Shown here: in pieces, positions 24,774 through 34,887 of the stretch | Layout of the letters: each line of letters begins with the position of its first letter | Position numbering within the stretch: position 1 is the first letter of the stretch | The notes under the pieces: generated by a model | What the model was told of the DNA's origin: nothing | Databases searched by the model: none | What the model saw: the letters and a program-made list of their open reading frames with translations, nothing else | Translations under genes and position numbers: made by a program | NCBI GenBank assembly: GCA_964512225.1 | Contig: CAZEKB010000033.1 | Location: 1-64,000, forward strand | Origin: CAZEKB01 sp964512225 | GTDB lineage: Bacteria > Myxococcota_A > UBA796 > UBA9615 | Direction: 5' to 3' | Length of the DNA stretch: 64,000 nt

Positions 24774-25496
24774 ATGATCCGCTGCGTCTTCGTCGCCCTG
24801 CTGCTGCTCGTGCCCGCCTCCGCCCTCGCCGGCGGCGGGCCCGGCCCGGACCTCGACCTCGACATCGACCTCGAGCCCCCGACCGAGCAGGCGAACGTGA
24901 AGGACGTACAGCGCAAGACCGCGCAGGCCATGAACCCGCCCCTGAAGATCCTGCCCCTGGCGGCGGGGCTGCCGATGGCGATCGCGGGCATGTCCATCGC
25001 CAACACCTCCCCCCTCGCGTACGCCGACGGGTTCACGACGGTCTCGCCCAGCATGGCGGCGGCGGGCCTGGGCCTCATGGGCGGGTCCCTCGGCATGAAC
25101 ATCCTGCTCAACGGCCTCGCCCGCACCGCCCGGCTGTTCGGGGGGGGCGAGTGGCAGAAGGACATCGGCTTCTTCGCGGGCGGGATCGGAGCGGCCGCGG
25201 CGGGCCTCGCGCTCATCTCGGTCGGTACGAGCCACCGGCTGTTGATGCCCGACGGGTCGCGGCTCATCGCCAACCCCGGCCCCGTCGCGGGGATCCTCGT
25301 CGGGGGGTCCGTCGCCTGGACCGTCGGCAGCCTGCTCCTGATCGTGGACGCCTTCCGCACCGCCAAGGACAACGAGTCGCTGCTCGCGTCCACCCCCGCG
25401 CCGAGCGGCCCGCGGTTCGCGGGCGCCTGGATCGCGCCCACGGTGACGACGGACGGCGCCGCCGGCGCCGCGGCCTCAGTGGCGTTCGTCTGGTAG
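24774..25496 (+). CDS. Secreted or membrane protein of unknown function
   Basis: The 240-residue protein has a signal peptide (cleavage near residue 19), an acidic stretch with LDLDIDLEPPTEQ, and at least three hydrophobic glycine-rich segments (about 60-82, 90-110, 120-150, 165-190) that could span a membrane. No family is recognised. GGAG precedes ATG 24774. Its 3' end overlaps the 3' end of cobQ by 21 bases. Confidence 0.6.
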   Translation: MIRCVFVALLLLVPASALAGGGPGPDLDLDIDLEPPTEQANVKDVQRKTAQAMNPPLKILPLAAGLPMAIAGMSIANTSPLAYADGFTTVSPSMAAAGLGLMGGSLGMNILLNGLARTARLFGGGEWQKDIGFFAGGIGAAAAGLALISVGTSHRLLMPDGSRLIANPGPVAGILVGGSVAWTVGSLLLIVDAFRTAKDNESLLASTPAPSGPRFAGAWIAPTVTTDGAAGAAASVAFVW

Positions 25497-26972
25497 CCCC
25501 AGGAGCCTCTCCACGTCCAGGTGGGCGCGGAGGTGGTGCGCGAGCGCGTCGTACTGGGACTGGCGCCACGCGTCGTGGGACTGCGTCGGGGCTTCCAGGG
25601 CCGCGTCCGGGCGGATCGAGGTCAGGTACGCGCGGGCGGCGGCGGGCTCGTCGAACAGCCCGTGCAGGTACGTCCCCGCGACCCGCCCGTCGGGGCTGAT
25701 CGCCCCGTCCGGTCGCCCCTCGATCTCCAGGAGCGGCTGCACGTCGCCCTTCGGCTCCGTCAGCCCCATGTGGATCTCGTAGCCCGTCACCGGGTGCTCC
25801 CCCCAGCGGCCCGCCACGCGCTTCGTCCGCTTGCGGCTCGCCATCGTCGTGCGCACCGGCAGCAGGCCCAGCCCCGCCGTCGCGCCGGGGCCGCCCTCGA
25901 CCCCGTGGGGGTCGTCGATCCGCTCGCCCAGGATCTGGTAGCCGCCGCAGATGCCCAGGAGGCGTCCGCCCGCGGCGGCTCGGGCCGCCAGGCGGGTCCG
26001 CCACCCCACGCGCTCCATCCACGCGAGGTCCCCCCTCGTGTTCTTCGTGCCCGGGAGCACGACGAGGTCGTACGGGCTCAGGTCCCGCGGCTCGGCCAGG
26101 TAGTGCACGCGGGCCCCGTGGCGCTCGAGCGCCTCGAAGTCCGTGAAGTTGGCGATGTGGGGCAGGCGGAGGACCCCCACGTGCAGCCGCTCACGGTCCC
26201 GCGGGGCGGGCCCGTCCACCACGGCGTCCGCCTGGAGGCCGTCCTCGGGTTCGATCCGGATGTCCCGGGTCCACGGCACCACGCCCAGGATCGGCAGCCC
26301 CGTGCGCCGCTCCAGCCAGGCGCGGCCGTCCTCGAACAGGCTCGCGTCGCCCCGGAAGCGGTTGATGATCACGCCCTTCACGAGCTCTCGGTCCGCCTCG
26401 GGCATGACCTCGAGCGTGCCCACGACCTGGGCGAAGACGCCCCCGCGTTGGATGTCGGCGACCAGGATCACCGCGGCGTCGGCGTGGTGCGCCACCGGCA
26501 TGTTCACGAGGTCGCGGTCCCGCAGGTTCACCTCGGCGCACGACCCCGCCCCCTCGGCCACCACCAGCGCGTGAGTCGCGCGCAGTCGGTCCAGGGCCTC
26601 GAGCACCACCGCGCGGCGGCTCTCCATCCCCCCGGAGAAGTAGGCCTTCGCGGCCATGTCGCCCACGACCTCCCCGAGCAGCACCACCTGCGCGCCCACG
26701 TCCGTGTTCGGCTTCAACAGCAGCGGGTTCATGTCCACGTGGGGAGGCAGCCGACAGGCTTCGGCCTGCACGATCTGGGCGCGCCCCATCTCGCCCCCGT
26801 CGGGCGTGACGCCCGCGTTGTTGGACATGTTCTGGGCCTTGTAGGGAGCGACGTCCACGCCCGCTTGCAGGAACAGGCGGCACACGCCGGTGGCGATCCA
26901 GCTCTTGCCGACGTCGCTGCCGGTGCCGAAGACGCAGAGGACGGGCGCGAGGCCCTGTTCGGAGGCGCTCAG
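25476..26972 (-). CDS. cobQ: Cobyric acid synthase (glutamine-dependent amidation)
   Basis: The protein matches CobQ along its length: N-terminal ATP-grasp-like P-loop (FGTGSDVGKSW), CRLFLQAG, YKAQNMSNNAGVTPDGGEMGRAQ, ILVADIQRGGVFAQ, and a C-terminal class I glutamine amidotransferase with the nucleophile in LLGICGGYQILG and the catalytic His in GTYLHGLFD. It amidates four carboxylates of adenosylcobyrinic acid a,c-diamide in cobalamin synthesis. There is no ATG, GTG or TTG before the P-loop; the first, GTG 26885, would delete it. CTG 26972 gives a normal 498-residue protein and overlaps the stop of the Sec-redoxin gene (CTGA), so CTG initiation with coupled translation is proposed. The product would serve the B12-dependent radical SAM enzyme further on, among others. 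Confidence 0.88.
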   Translation of the reverse strand: MSASEQGLAPVLCVFGTGSDVGKSWIATGVCRLFLQAGVDVAPYKAQNMSNNAGVTPDGGEMGRAQIVQAEACRLPPHVDMNPLLLKPNTDVGAQVVLLGEVVGDMAAKAYFSGGMESRRAVVLEALDRLRATHALVVAEGAGSCAEVNLRDRDLVNMPVAHHADAAVILVADIQRGGVFAQVVGTLEVMPEADRELVKGVIINRFRGDASLFEDGRAWLERRTGLPILGVVPWTRDIRIEPEDGLQADAVVDGPAPRDRERLHVGVLRLPHIANFTDFEALERHGARVHYLAEPRDLSPYDLVVLPGTKNTRGDLAWMERVGWRTRLAARAAAGGRLLGICGGYQILGERIDDPHGVEGGPGATAGLGLLPVRTTMASRKRTKRVAGRWGEHPVTGYEIHMGLTEPKGDVQPLLEIEGRPDGAISPDGRVAGTYLHGLFDEPAAARAYLTSIRPDAALEAPTQSHDAWRQSQYDALAHHLRAHLDVERLLGLPDERH

Positions 26973-27898
26973 CGGCGGCGACGGATGCCGACGACGCCCA
27001 GCAGCGCCAGGAGGAGCGAGCCGCCCGCGCTGCCGCTCGAGGCGGCCGAGCAGGACGCGCCCCCGAAGGCCGTCGTGGTCTCGGCGGAGAAGCCGTTCGC
27101 CTCCACGGCGCCGTCGCCCTCGCCCACGGGCGCCTCGATCGCGGTGAGGTCGAGGTCACCGGGCATCGGCCACTCGTCGCTGTGGTCGGGGATGTCCGTC
27201 TCGAGCAGCTCGTCGGCGAGGTTGTACGCCTCCCCGTGGCCCACGTTCTCGGCGACCATCTCCAGGTGCCGGTCGAGCACGACGTACATCGGGATGCCGA
27301 AGGAGCCGGAGACGAAGCCGCGGACGATGTCCTGGTTCGGGTCCTCGAGGACGGGGAAGTCGAGCTCGTAGGTCTCGGCCCACTGGTCCTTGCTGCCGTC
27401 GGTCAGCAGCTCCAGGAGCATGAAGCCGTCGTCACGTCGGTCGTTCCACTCGTCGTTGGCAGTCCGCGCCGCGGACTGACACGAGCCTCACCAATCTGCG
27501 CCGACGCCGATGACGACGACGTTCCCGTAGAACTCGTGCAGCGAGATCTCTTCGTTGTACTGGTCGACCCGCACGAAGTCCTCGAGGATCTGGCCGACGT
27601 CCGAGCCCTCGCCCTCCAGATCGCCGGGCCGCGCGTATCGGGGGTACTCGCCCGCCCGCGGGAAGTCGGCCTCGTCGTCCGGGTCGAAGTAGTTGAGGTA
27701 CTCCTCCGAGTCCGAGAAGCCGTCGCCGTCGGTGTCGTCGCTCTCGGGGTCGGTGCCGATGGCGGCCTCGAACCGGTCGACCAGCTCGTCTCCGTCGGTG
27801 TCGGTCGTGGACTCGGCGGTCCCGGTGCAGCCGACCAGCAGGCCGGCGGCCGCGAGGCCGACCAGGGAGCGGAGGTTCAGGCGCGGGATGGGGCTCAT
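26969..27898 (-). CDS. Selenocysteine-containing thioredoxin-like lipoprotein with MYXO-CTERM-like tail
   Basis: Read through the in-frame TGA at 27488-27490 as Sec137, the gene encodes 309 residues. In order: lipobox (GLLVGC, Cys24), TSP3/EF-like calcium repeats (DTDGDELVD, DTDGDGFSD; about 33-75), a thioredoxin fold with VVVIGVGADW-U-GSC (Sec137, Cys140), where other family members have WCxxC, continuing through FPVLEDPNQD and SFGIPMYVVLD with the cis-Pro, and a C-terminus with SCSA, a hydrophobic stretch and IRRRR. Both sides of the TGA belong to one redoxin domain. ATG 27898 was chosen over GTG 27934 because it gives the lipoprotein signal. It would be an exported, membrane-anchored disulfide/selenosulfide oxidoreductase. 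cobQ overlaps its stop. Confidence 0.87.
27460..27487 (-). promoter_or_regulatory. SECIS-like hairpin of the Sec-redoxin gene
   Basis: After TGA 27490-27488 come nine bases and then a perfect 8-bp stem, CAGTCCGC (27478-27471) with GCGGACTG (27467-27460), around the loop GGC. The loop begins 18 bases after the UGA, the same distance as in the selenoperoxiredoxin gene, and the loop bases are the same. Confidence 0.72.
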
Positions 27899-28007
27899 GC
27901 GCGTGATTCTGCCCGGTACGCGCGCGTTACGCACGCATTACCGAGGACTTACCCGAGAACGCCCGGCCCGAGACCACACTTCGAGGGCGCCCAGCAAGGA
28001 GACCCCC

Positions 28008-28292
28008 ATGAAGTTCCTCGTCCCCCTCTCCGTCCTCTGCTTCTGCCTCGCCGCCCCCGGCCCGGCCTTCGCGAACCCCGACGAGGACGAGCCCGTCGAG
28101 GCCCCGGAGTCCCGGGTCCGCTACCAGAAGGTCACCGAGATCGACGGCGACGCCCTCGAGCTCACGGGCGCCGTCAAGGGCCCCCGCGGCGACATCATCT
28201 CCCTGCGCCGCAGCGCGCAGTTCCGGCCCCTCGTGCAGCTCCGCGAGCACTTCGACGTGGAGATGAAGGACTCGGCGAACGCGATCCGCTGA
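28008..28292 (+). CDS. Small secreted protein of unknown function
   Basis: The 94-residue protein has a signal peptide (PLSVLCFCLAAPGPAFA) and an acidic mature part (NPDEDEPVEAPESRV) with a short beta-rich segment (YQKVTEIDGDALELTG, KGPRGDIISLRRSAQF). A good ribosome site, AAGGAG, lies seven bases before ATG 28008, in contrast to the leaderless genes nearby. Related short proteins are common next to FHA and signalling genes in Myxococcota, but no function is known. Confidence 0.65.
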   Translation: MKFLVPLSVLCFCLAAPGPAFANPDEDEPVEAPESRVRYQKVTEIDGDALELTGAVKGPRGDIISLRRSAQFRPLVQLREHFDVEMKDSANAIR

Positions 28293-29092
28293 GCGGTCGG
28301 ATATCCTGGGGCATCCCGCACGGGCCGGAGGAGGCCGGATGCCGAAGGTCAGCGTCTACCGCGGACGCAATCTGCTGTTCGAACATTGGATCGAGAAGGA
28401 CGAGGTGGTGCTCGGCCGCGGCCAGGACGTCGACATCCCGCTCGACACGCAGATGGCCTCCCGGCGCCACTGCCGCATCGTCCGCAAGCAGAACTCCTGG
28501 ATGCTCGAAGAGCTGGGCGCCAAGAACGGCCTGTTCGTCAACGGCCGGTACTGCAACGTGAAGCGCCTCGCGCACAACGATCGCATCGAGGTCGCCGACC
28601 TCATGATCGTGTTCCATCGGCCCAAGTCCGAGGCTCGCCGCGAGGCCGGCCTGCGCCGGGGCGACGCCAACGCCCAGTTCCGGCTCTCCCAGAAGGAGAT
28701 CGAGCAGGCCGTGGTCGGCCGCCCGTCGGGCCCGATCAATCGCTCCGCCTTCTCCGGGGCGGACAACAACGCGCTCACCCAGGGCGTGACCCCGGAGCAG
28801 CTGGCCGAGCTCAAGCGCCAGATGGAGGCGAAGCGGGACGCTCACCTCGAGTACACCGCCCCCAACGGGCGTCGGCTCCGGCTCGTCCTCAACAAGGACC
28901 GGTACGTCATCGGCTTCGAAGACGGCTGCGACGTGGAGCTCGGCAAGCGCGTCTGGCCGTGGGGCAGGCGCGCCCTCGAGGTGGTCAAGCTGCCCAGCGG
29001 GGGCTTCCAGGCGAAGCGCCTGAGCCGCTGGGTCGGCATCAAGATCGGCGAAGAGAAGCTCTCCGAGGACTACACCTTGAAGGACAAGGACG

Positions 29093-30244
<1,152 letters not shown>

Positions 30245-30269
30245 GAGCGGCGTTGTACCCTCGGCCGCG

Positions 30270-31340
30270 ATGAATCGGGTCCTCGGCTTTGCGTTCCTGC
30301 TGCTCCTCGGCTGTCCGTCGACCCGGTCGCAGGCTCCGCCCGCGGACGTGCCGGAGTGCATCGCCGAGCCCGTCCAGGCGGTGCTGGAGAGGGGGAGCTT
30401 CGATCCGGTCGGGGCGGTCGTGGCCGCGCTGGAGACGGCGGACGTGGTGGCCGTGGGCGAGTTCCACCGCCTGGTGGGCGAGATCCGCTTCTTCGCCGAC
30501 GTCGTCGGTCGCGCGTCGGGCACCTTCGACGTGGCGATGGAGCTGCTGCCCGCCTCCCGGCAGGCCGACCTCGACGCCCTCGTCACCGCGGAGTCCTTCG
30601 ACGAGCGGACTTGGTGGTCGATCGTCGGGGATCGGCATCAGCTCGTGCCCATGGACGCCGCCGAGTACGTCGAGATCCCGCGCGCCGTGTGGCGGGCCAA
30701 CCGCGCGCGGGGGGACGAGCCCATCCGGCTCATCGGGCTGCTCCCCGACTGTCGCCTGGAGAGTCACCCCTCCCGGGAGGCGGTGATCGACTGCTTCCGC
30801 GGTCGGGACGACGCCATGGCGGCGATCGCGCGTCGCGAGGCCCTCGACCGCGGGCGCACCGTGCTCCTGGGCGCCGGTTCGCTGCACATCGCCCCCCTCG
30901 CCGCCGGCCTCGGAGACCTCCGCTTCGTCGGCGTGGTGCTCGCCGGGCCCGTGGATGACAGCGGGCTCGGCTGGGGGAGCACCTGCGGGGGCCTGTTCCG
31001 ATCGATGCACGGGGCCCTCGGCCGCCCGTTCGCGGTGCCCGTCTCGGGACTCCGCCTGCCCGCCGACTGCGTCTCGACGGGGGTCGACACCGTGGTCGAG
31101 CTGGGGCCGGTCGCCCGCATGCCTCCCCCGTCGGCCCCGGACGGGCTCGCCTTCACCGCCATCGGCCCCGACGCCCTGCTGTCCTGGGATCGCTTCCGCG
31201 GCGAGTTCCTGTCGGAGCCGCCGCGGGGCGACGCCGAGAATTGGCGGCTGGAGACCGCCCGCGAGCTCCTCCGGTTCACCGACCGCGAGGAGCCGCCCCC
31301 CCGGGCCTGTCCGGACGGGCTCGGCCGAGACGGGGGATGA
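30270..31340 (+). CDS. Lipoprotein, ChaN/TraB/erythromycin esterase-like fold
   Basis: The 356-residue protein has a lipobox (FAFLLLLGC) and an N-terminal VVAVGEFHRLVGEIRFF with the Gly-Glu-x-His motif that defines the ChaN haem-binding and TraB-like superfamily. A second motif, GAGSLHIAPLAAGL, near residue 205 completes the fold. Members bind haem or hydrolyse small substrates; which applies here cannot be said. TACCCT (30256-30261) lies eight bases before the ATG. The start regions of this gene and the divergent protease are only 25 bases apart. Confidence 0.68.
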   Translation: MNRVLGFAFLLLLGCPSTRSQAPPADVPECIAEPVQAVLERGSFDPVGAVVAALETADVVAVGEFHRLVGEIRFFADVVGRASGTFDVAMELLPASRQADLDALVTAESFDERTWWSIVGDRHQLVPMDAAEYVEIPRAVWRANRARGDEPIRLIGLLPDCRLESHPSREAVIDCFRGRDDAMAAIARREALDRGRTVLLGAGSLHIAPLAAGLGDLRFVGVVLAGPVDDSGLGWGSTCGGLFRSMHGALGRPFAVPVSGLRLPADCVSTGVDTVVELGPVARMPPPSAPDGLAFTAIGPDALLSWDRFRGEFLSEPPRGDAENWRLETARELLRFTDREEPPPRACPDGLGRDGG

Positions 31341-31347
31341 TGCGAGC

Positions 31348-32193
31348 GTGCCGCCTCGGTTCACCTACACCCGCCCCCCCCTCACCCAGGGCGCGCTGAC
31401 CCTCGGACAGGTGGGCGCGGCCCTCGCGCTCGGCGCCGCTCCCGGGGTGGCCGACGCCTGGGCCGCGGCCGTCCGGGAGCTCCCCGAGGTCGTCCTCGTG
31501 GTGGTCGTCCCCTGGCTGGGGCACGTCGCCCTCTTCTGGGGCGTCTCGCTCGCCTTCGGCTACGTCGACCGCCACGACCGGCCCGCCTTCATCGCGCGGC
31601 ATCGCATCCAGTCCGGGGGACGGCAGCGGCCCCCGCGGGGCAAGGTCCTGCGCAACCTGTTCTGGAACCAGGCCGTGTGGTCTCCCGTCATGCTCTTCGC
31701 CATGTGGGGGGTCCTTCACCTCCGGGGCTGGGCGCCGTCTCCGGACCTCCCCTCGCCGGTCCGGTTCCTGGCCGAGCTGGCGGGCATGGGCGCCCTCTCC
31801 GTCGTCTGGTTCTACGCCTCGCATCGCTTCCTGCATCGGCCCTGGTGGATGAAGCGCGTGCACCGCATCCACCACGAGTTCCGCACCACCGAGGCCATGG
31901 CGTCGGAGTACGCGCATTGGTTCGAGTTCACCACCGCGAACTTCGGGACCCTCGCGTGCGGCGTCGTGCTGCTCGCGCCCTCGCTGCCGGCCATCTACGT
32001 CTACACGGTCGTCGCTCTCTCGACCGTGCTCGTGCACCACTCGGGCTACGCGGTGCCGTGGGCCAGCTGGGCCGTGCATCACGACTGGCACCACTTCCGC
32101 TACAAGGAGTGCTTCGGCACCCTCGGCGTGATCGACCGACTGCTCGGCACCGACGAGGAGTTCCGGACCTTCAGCGACGGCGAGACCCGCTAG
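31348..32193 (+). CDS. Fatty acid hydroxylase / sterol desaturase family membrane enzyme
   Basis: The 281-residue protein has about four to five membrane segments and the eight-His di-iron signature of the family: HRFLH (about 161), HRIHHEF (about 172) and HHDWHH (about 243). Such enzymes add hydroxyl groups or double bonds to lipids at the inner membrane. GTG 31348 was chosen because GATGAT lies six bases upstream; it follows the preceding stop by seven bases, so it may also be read through. Confidence 0.82.
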   Translation: MPPRFTYTRPPLTQGALTLGQVGAALALGAAPGVADAWAAAVRELPEVVLVVVVPWLGHVALFWGVSLAFGYVDRHDRPAFIARHRIQSGGRQRPPRGKVLRNLFWNQAVWSPVMLFAMWGVLHLRGWAPSPDLPSPVRFLAELAGMGALSVVWFYASHRFLHRPWWMKRVHRIHHEFRTTEAMASEYAHWFEFTTANFGTLACGVVLLAPSLPAIYVYTVVALSTVLVHHSGYAVPWASWAVHHDWHHFRYKECFGTLGVIDRLLGTDEEFRTFSDGETR

Positions 32194-32204
32194 AGTTCGC
32201 GGCC

Positions 32205-32852
32205 ATGGCATTCGAACGACTCTTCATCGGCATCGCGGGGATGATCGGGGCGGGCAAGTCGACCCTCGCCCACGCCCTCGGCGCTCACCTGGACATCGAC
32301 GTCTACTGCGAGCCCGTCGAGGACAACGAGTACCTCGCCGACTTCTACCGCGACACCGCCCGCTACTCCTTCGCCACGCAGATCTACCTCCTCAATCGCC
32401 GCTTCCAGCAGCACCAGGAGATCATCTGGAAGGGGCGGTCCGCGGTGCAGGATCGCACCATCTACGAGGACAGCATCTTCGCGAAGATGCTCGTCGAGAT
32501 CGGGCTCATGGAGGAGCGCGACTACCGCACCTATCAGCAGCTGTTCGCGCACATGAGCAATTTCATGTGTCGCCCGAACGTCATCGTCTACCTGGACGTG
32601 AGTCCGGAGCGGTCGATGGAGCGCATCCGCGGGCGGAAGCGCGACGTCGAGTCCGGGATCTCGGTGGACTACCTCCAGGCGCTGTACGCGGGCTACGAGG
32701 AGTTCATCAGCGACATCTCGCGCACGATCCCCGTCATCCGCGTCGACTACGACCGCTTCCGCTCCGCCGAGGAGATGGCCGACGTGATCCAGCGCGAGTA
32801 CCTCGACCACAGCTTCCTGAGGGACGCGACGCGCTTCGACCCGACCCGCTGA
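32205..32852 (+). CDS. Deoxynucleoside kinase
   Basis: The 215-residue protein has the P-loop GMIGAGKST (12-20), the CEPVEDN segment near 37 and QDRTIYEDSIF near 86, typical of deoxyadenosine/deoxyguanosine kinases. The lid RIRGRKRDVE lies near 145. It phosphorylates deoxynucleosides for salvage. TAGAGT lies eight bases before ATG 32205, so it has its own probable leaderless promoter just inside the end of the hydroxylase gene. It is convergent and directly abutting with the LysR gene. Confidence 0.87.
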   Translation: MAFERLFIGIAGMIGAGKSTLAHALGAHLDIDVYCEPVEDNEYLADFYRDTARYSFATQIYLLNRRFQQHQEIIWKGRSAVQDRTIYEDSIFAKMLVEIGLMEERDYRTYQQLFAHMSNFMCRPNVIVYLDVSPERSMERIRGRKRDVESGISVDYLQALYAGYEEFISDISRTIPVIRVDYDRFRSAEEMADVIQREYLDHSFLRDATRFDPTR

Positions 32853-33755
32853 CTACGACCCGTCGCCTTCGTAGAACCCGATGAGGGTCGTGAGGAAGAG
32901 GGTCGCGCCGACCCCGACGGAAGACCGCCGGTTCACCAGCTGCGGGTGGTACGTCCACCGCTTCGGGTCTCCGAACCACGTCGCCAACGGGTGCAGCCGC
33001 TTCTCGGCGAGGTCCTCGGCGATGAGGTGCTCGGGCATCCATCCCCAGCCCGCGCCCGCCAGGATCGCCTGCCGCTTCATGTGGAAGTCCGGCATGAAGA
33101 CGACGTTCCGGCTCTCCAGGAAGGACCCCTTCGACCGTTCCCGGAGCTTCGAGGCGGAGTCGCGCACGACCACCTCGGGGTAATGCACTCGCTCGTGCAT
33201 CTGGTGGATCGTGTTGCAGAGCGGGTGCTCGTCGATGGCCACGAGCACCATCTCCAGGGGGGGGAGCGCGTAGGCCTCCAGGTCGTCGTCCATGCCGTCC
33301 TCGGCCAGGCCGAGCACGAGCGCGATGTCGGCCCCTCCTTCGAACCGCTCGATCACGTCCTCCTGATAGGCCACCTCGAGGCGAAGGGGCGTGCGGACGT
33401 TCGGGTCGCCGAACCGGCGCAGACAGCCCAGGACCGGCTCCATGGGCAGCGCCCCGTCCATCACGACCCGCAGCTCGGGCTCCCACCCCATCGCCATGTC
33501 GGCCGCGATGCGCTCCATCTGGTCGACTTGGCGGAGGATCGAGCGGGCGAGGTCGATGAGATCTCTGGCCCCGACCGCGAGCCCCGGGCTGCCGGGCCGT
33601 CGGTCGAAGATCGGGGTGCCGAGCGCCTCCTCGAGCTTGCGGATCGAGTACCCGACGGCCGACGGGACCTTGTTGAGGTGGGGCGCGGCGTTGCGGTACG
33701 AGCCCCAGGTCAGGACGGCGTCGACGGCTCGGAGCTGATCAAGGGTGAGTGGCAT
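32853..33755 (-). CDS. LysR-type transcription regulator
   Basis: The 300-residue protein has the N-terminal winged helix of the LysR family (about 1-60, LDQLRAVDAVLTWGSYRNAA, then VPSAVGYSIRKLEEALGTPIF) and a periplasmic-binding-protein-like effector domain (about 90-295). It is divergent from egtD and two operator-like repeats lie between them, the first over its own start codon. GATAAT on the minus strand ends seven bases before ATG 33755. It likely represses itself and may control egtD; the effector is unknown. Confidence 0.87.
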   Translation of the reverse strand: MPLTLDQLRAVDAVLTWGSYRNAAPHLNKVPSAVGYSIRKLEEALGTPIFDRRPGSPGLAVGARDLIDLARSILRQVDQMERIAADMAMGWEPELRVVMDGALPMEPVLGCLRRFGDPNVRTPLRLEVAYQEDVIERFEGGADIALVLGLAEDGMDDDLEAYALPPLEMVLVAIDEHPLCNTIHQMHERVHYPEVVVRDSASKLRERSKGSFLESRNVVFMPDFHMKRQAILAGAGWGWMPEHLIAEDLAEKRLHPLATWFGDPKRWTYHPQLVNRRSSVGVGATLFLTTLIGFYEGDGS

Positions 33756-33806
33756 GACCAGTATTATCGGTCATGACGACCTATGATGACCACTATTTTC
33801 GGACAT
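33754..33806. promoter_or_regulatory. Paired LysR-type operator
   Basis: Two 21-bp near-identical sites begin at 33754 and 33786, 32 bp apart (three helical turns). Each opens with ATGACCA, has TATT in the middle and ends in TCGG-CAT. The first is an inverted repeat, ATGACC (33754-33759) with GGTCAT (33769-33774). It covers the LysR start codon and its -10 box. Confidence 0.7.
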
Positions 33807-33870
33807 CGAAGCGGGTCGCACCTCGCGGGGCGGGCGTCTCCCCCTGCGCGCCCACCGACCAGCGCCGATG

Positions 33871-33876
33871 TAGGCT
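33871..33876 (+). promoter_or_regulatory. -10 element TAGGCT of egtD
   Basis: TAGGCT lies six bases before ATG 33883, implying a leaderless egtD transcript. Confidence 0.55.
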
Positions 33877-33882
33877 CGCTCG

Positions 33883-34887
33883 ATGGCCGTCGAGCGCAGC
33901 TACCAGGTCCTCGATCCCACCGCCGTCGACATCGCCGACGCCGCCCGCGAGACATTCGCCGAGGACGTGCTCGTGGGGCTGTCCGAGCGGCCGAAGCGGA
34001 TCAGCAGCAAGTACTTCTACGACGGGGAGGGGAGCCGGCTCTTCCAGCGGATCACGGATCTGGAGGAGTACTACCTGACCCGGGCCGAGGCGGAGATCTT
34101 CGAGACCCGGGGGAGCGAGATCGTGGCGGCGGTCGGGGACCGGCCCCTCAACCTGGTGGATCTCGGCGCCGGGGACGGGCGCAAGACGGTCCTGCTGCTC
34201 GAGCGGCTGCTCGCCGCCGGCGTGCCGGTCCGGTACGTGCCCATCGACATCTCCGAAGCCGCGATGGCGGAGCTCATCGATTCGATGGGCGCGCGGTTCC
34301 CGGAGCTGCCCATCTCGGGCTTGATCGCCGAGTACTTCGAAGGCGTGCGTTGGATCGGGCGGCAGAGCGAGCGCCACAACCTCGTCCTGTTCCTGGGCTC
34401 CAACATCGGCAACCTGAACAAGCCCCTCGCGCGGGCGTTCCTGCGACGCCTGTGGCGGGCCCTCAACCCGGGCGACCACGCGCTGGTCGGGTTCGACCTC
34501 AAGAAGGACATCGAGCTGTTGCTGGCGGCCTACAACGACGACCAGGGCATCACCGCGGCGTTCAACCTGAACCTGCTGCGGCGCATCAACATCGAGCTCG
34601 GCGCCGACTTCGACGTGTCGAAGTGGCGCTTCTTCTGCACCTACAACGTATTCAGCGGCGCGATGGAGAGCTACCTCGTGAGCCTCCAGGCCCAGACGGT
34701 GCACATCGAGGCCCTGCAGTCGCGGTTCTCTTTCGCGCCGTGGGAGCCGATCCACACGGAGTACTCGTACAAGTACCTCGACTCGGACATCTCCGGGCTC
34801 GCGGAGCACGGGGGCTTCGAGGACCAGGCTCGCTTCTACGACTCCAACCGCTGGTTCTGCGACGCGCTCTGGCGGGCCAAGAAGTAA
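33883..34887 (+). CDS. egtD: EgtD-like histidine N-alpha-methyltransferase
   Basis: The 334-residue protein matches the EgtD family (DUF2260): RISSKYFYDGEGSRLFQRIT near the N-terminus, LVDLGAGDGRKT (SAM site, about 85-96), LFLGSNIGNL (about 168) and the C-terminal pair in TEYSYKYL that holds the histidine alpha-amine. It trimethylates histidine to hercynine, first step of ergothioneine synthesis. No EgtB or EgtC-like gene is near, so a partner must lie elsewhere, or the product is another hercynine derivative. Control by the adjacent LysR protein is likely from the shared operator region. Confidence 0.87.
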   Translation: MAVERSYQVLDPTAVDIADAARETFAEDVLVGLSERPKRISSKYFYDGEGSRLFQRITDLEEYYLTRAEAEIFETRGSEIVAAVGDRPLNLVDLGAGDGRKTVLLLERLLAAGVPVRYVPIDISEAAMAELIDSMGARFPELPISGLIAEYFEGVRWIGRQSERHNLVLFLGSNIGNLNKPLARAFLRRLWRALNPGDHALVGFDLKKDIELLLAAYNDDQGITAAFNLNLLRRINIELGADFDVSKWRFFCTYNVFSGAMESYLVSLQAQTVHIEALQSRFSFAPWEPIHTEYSYKYLDSDISGLAEHGGFEDQARFYDSNRWFCDALWRAKK

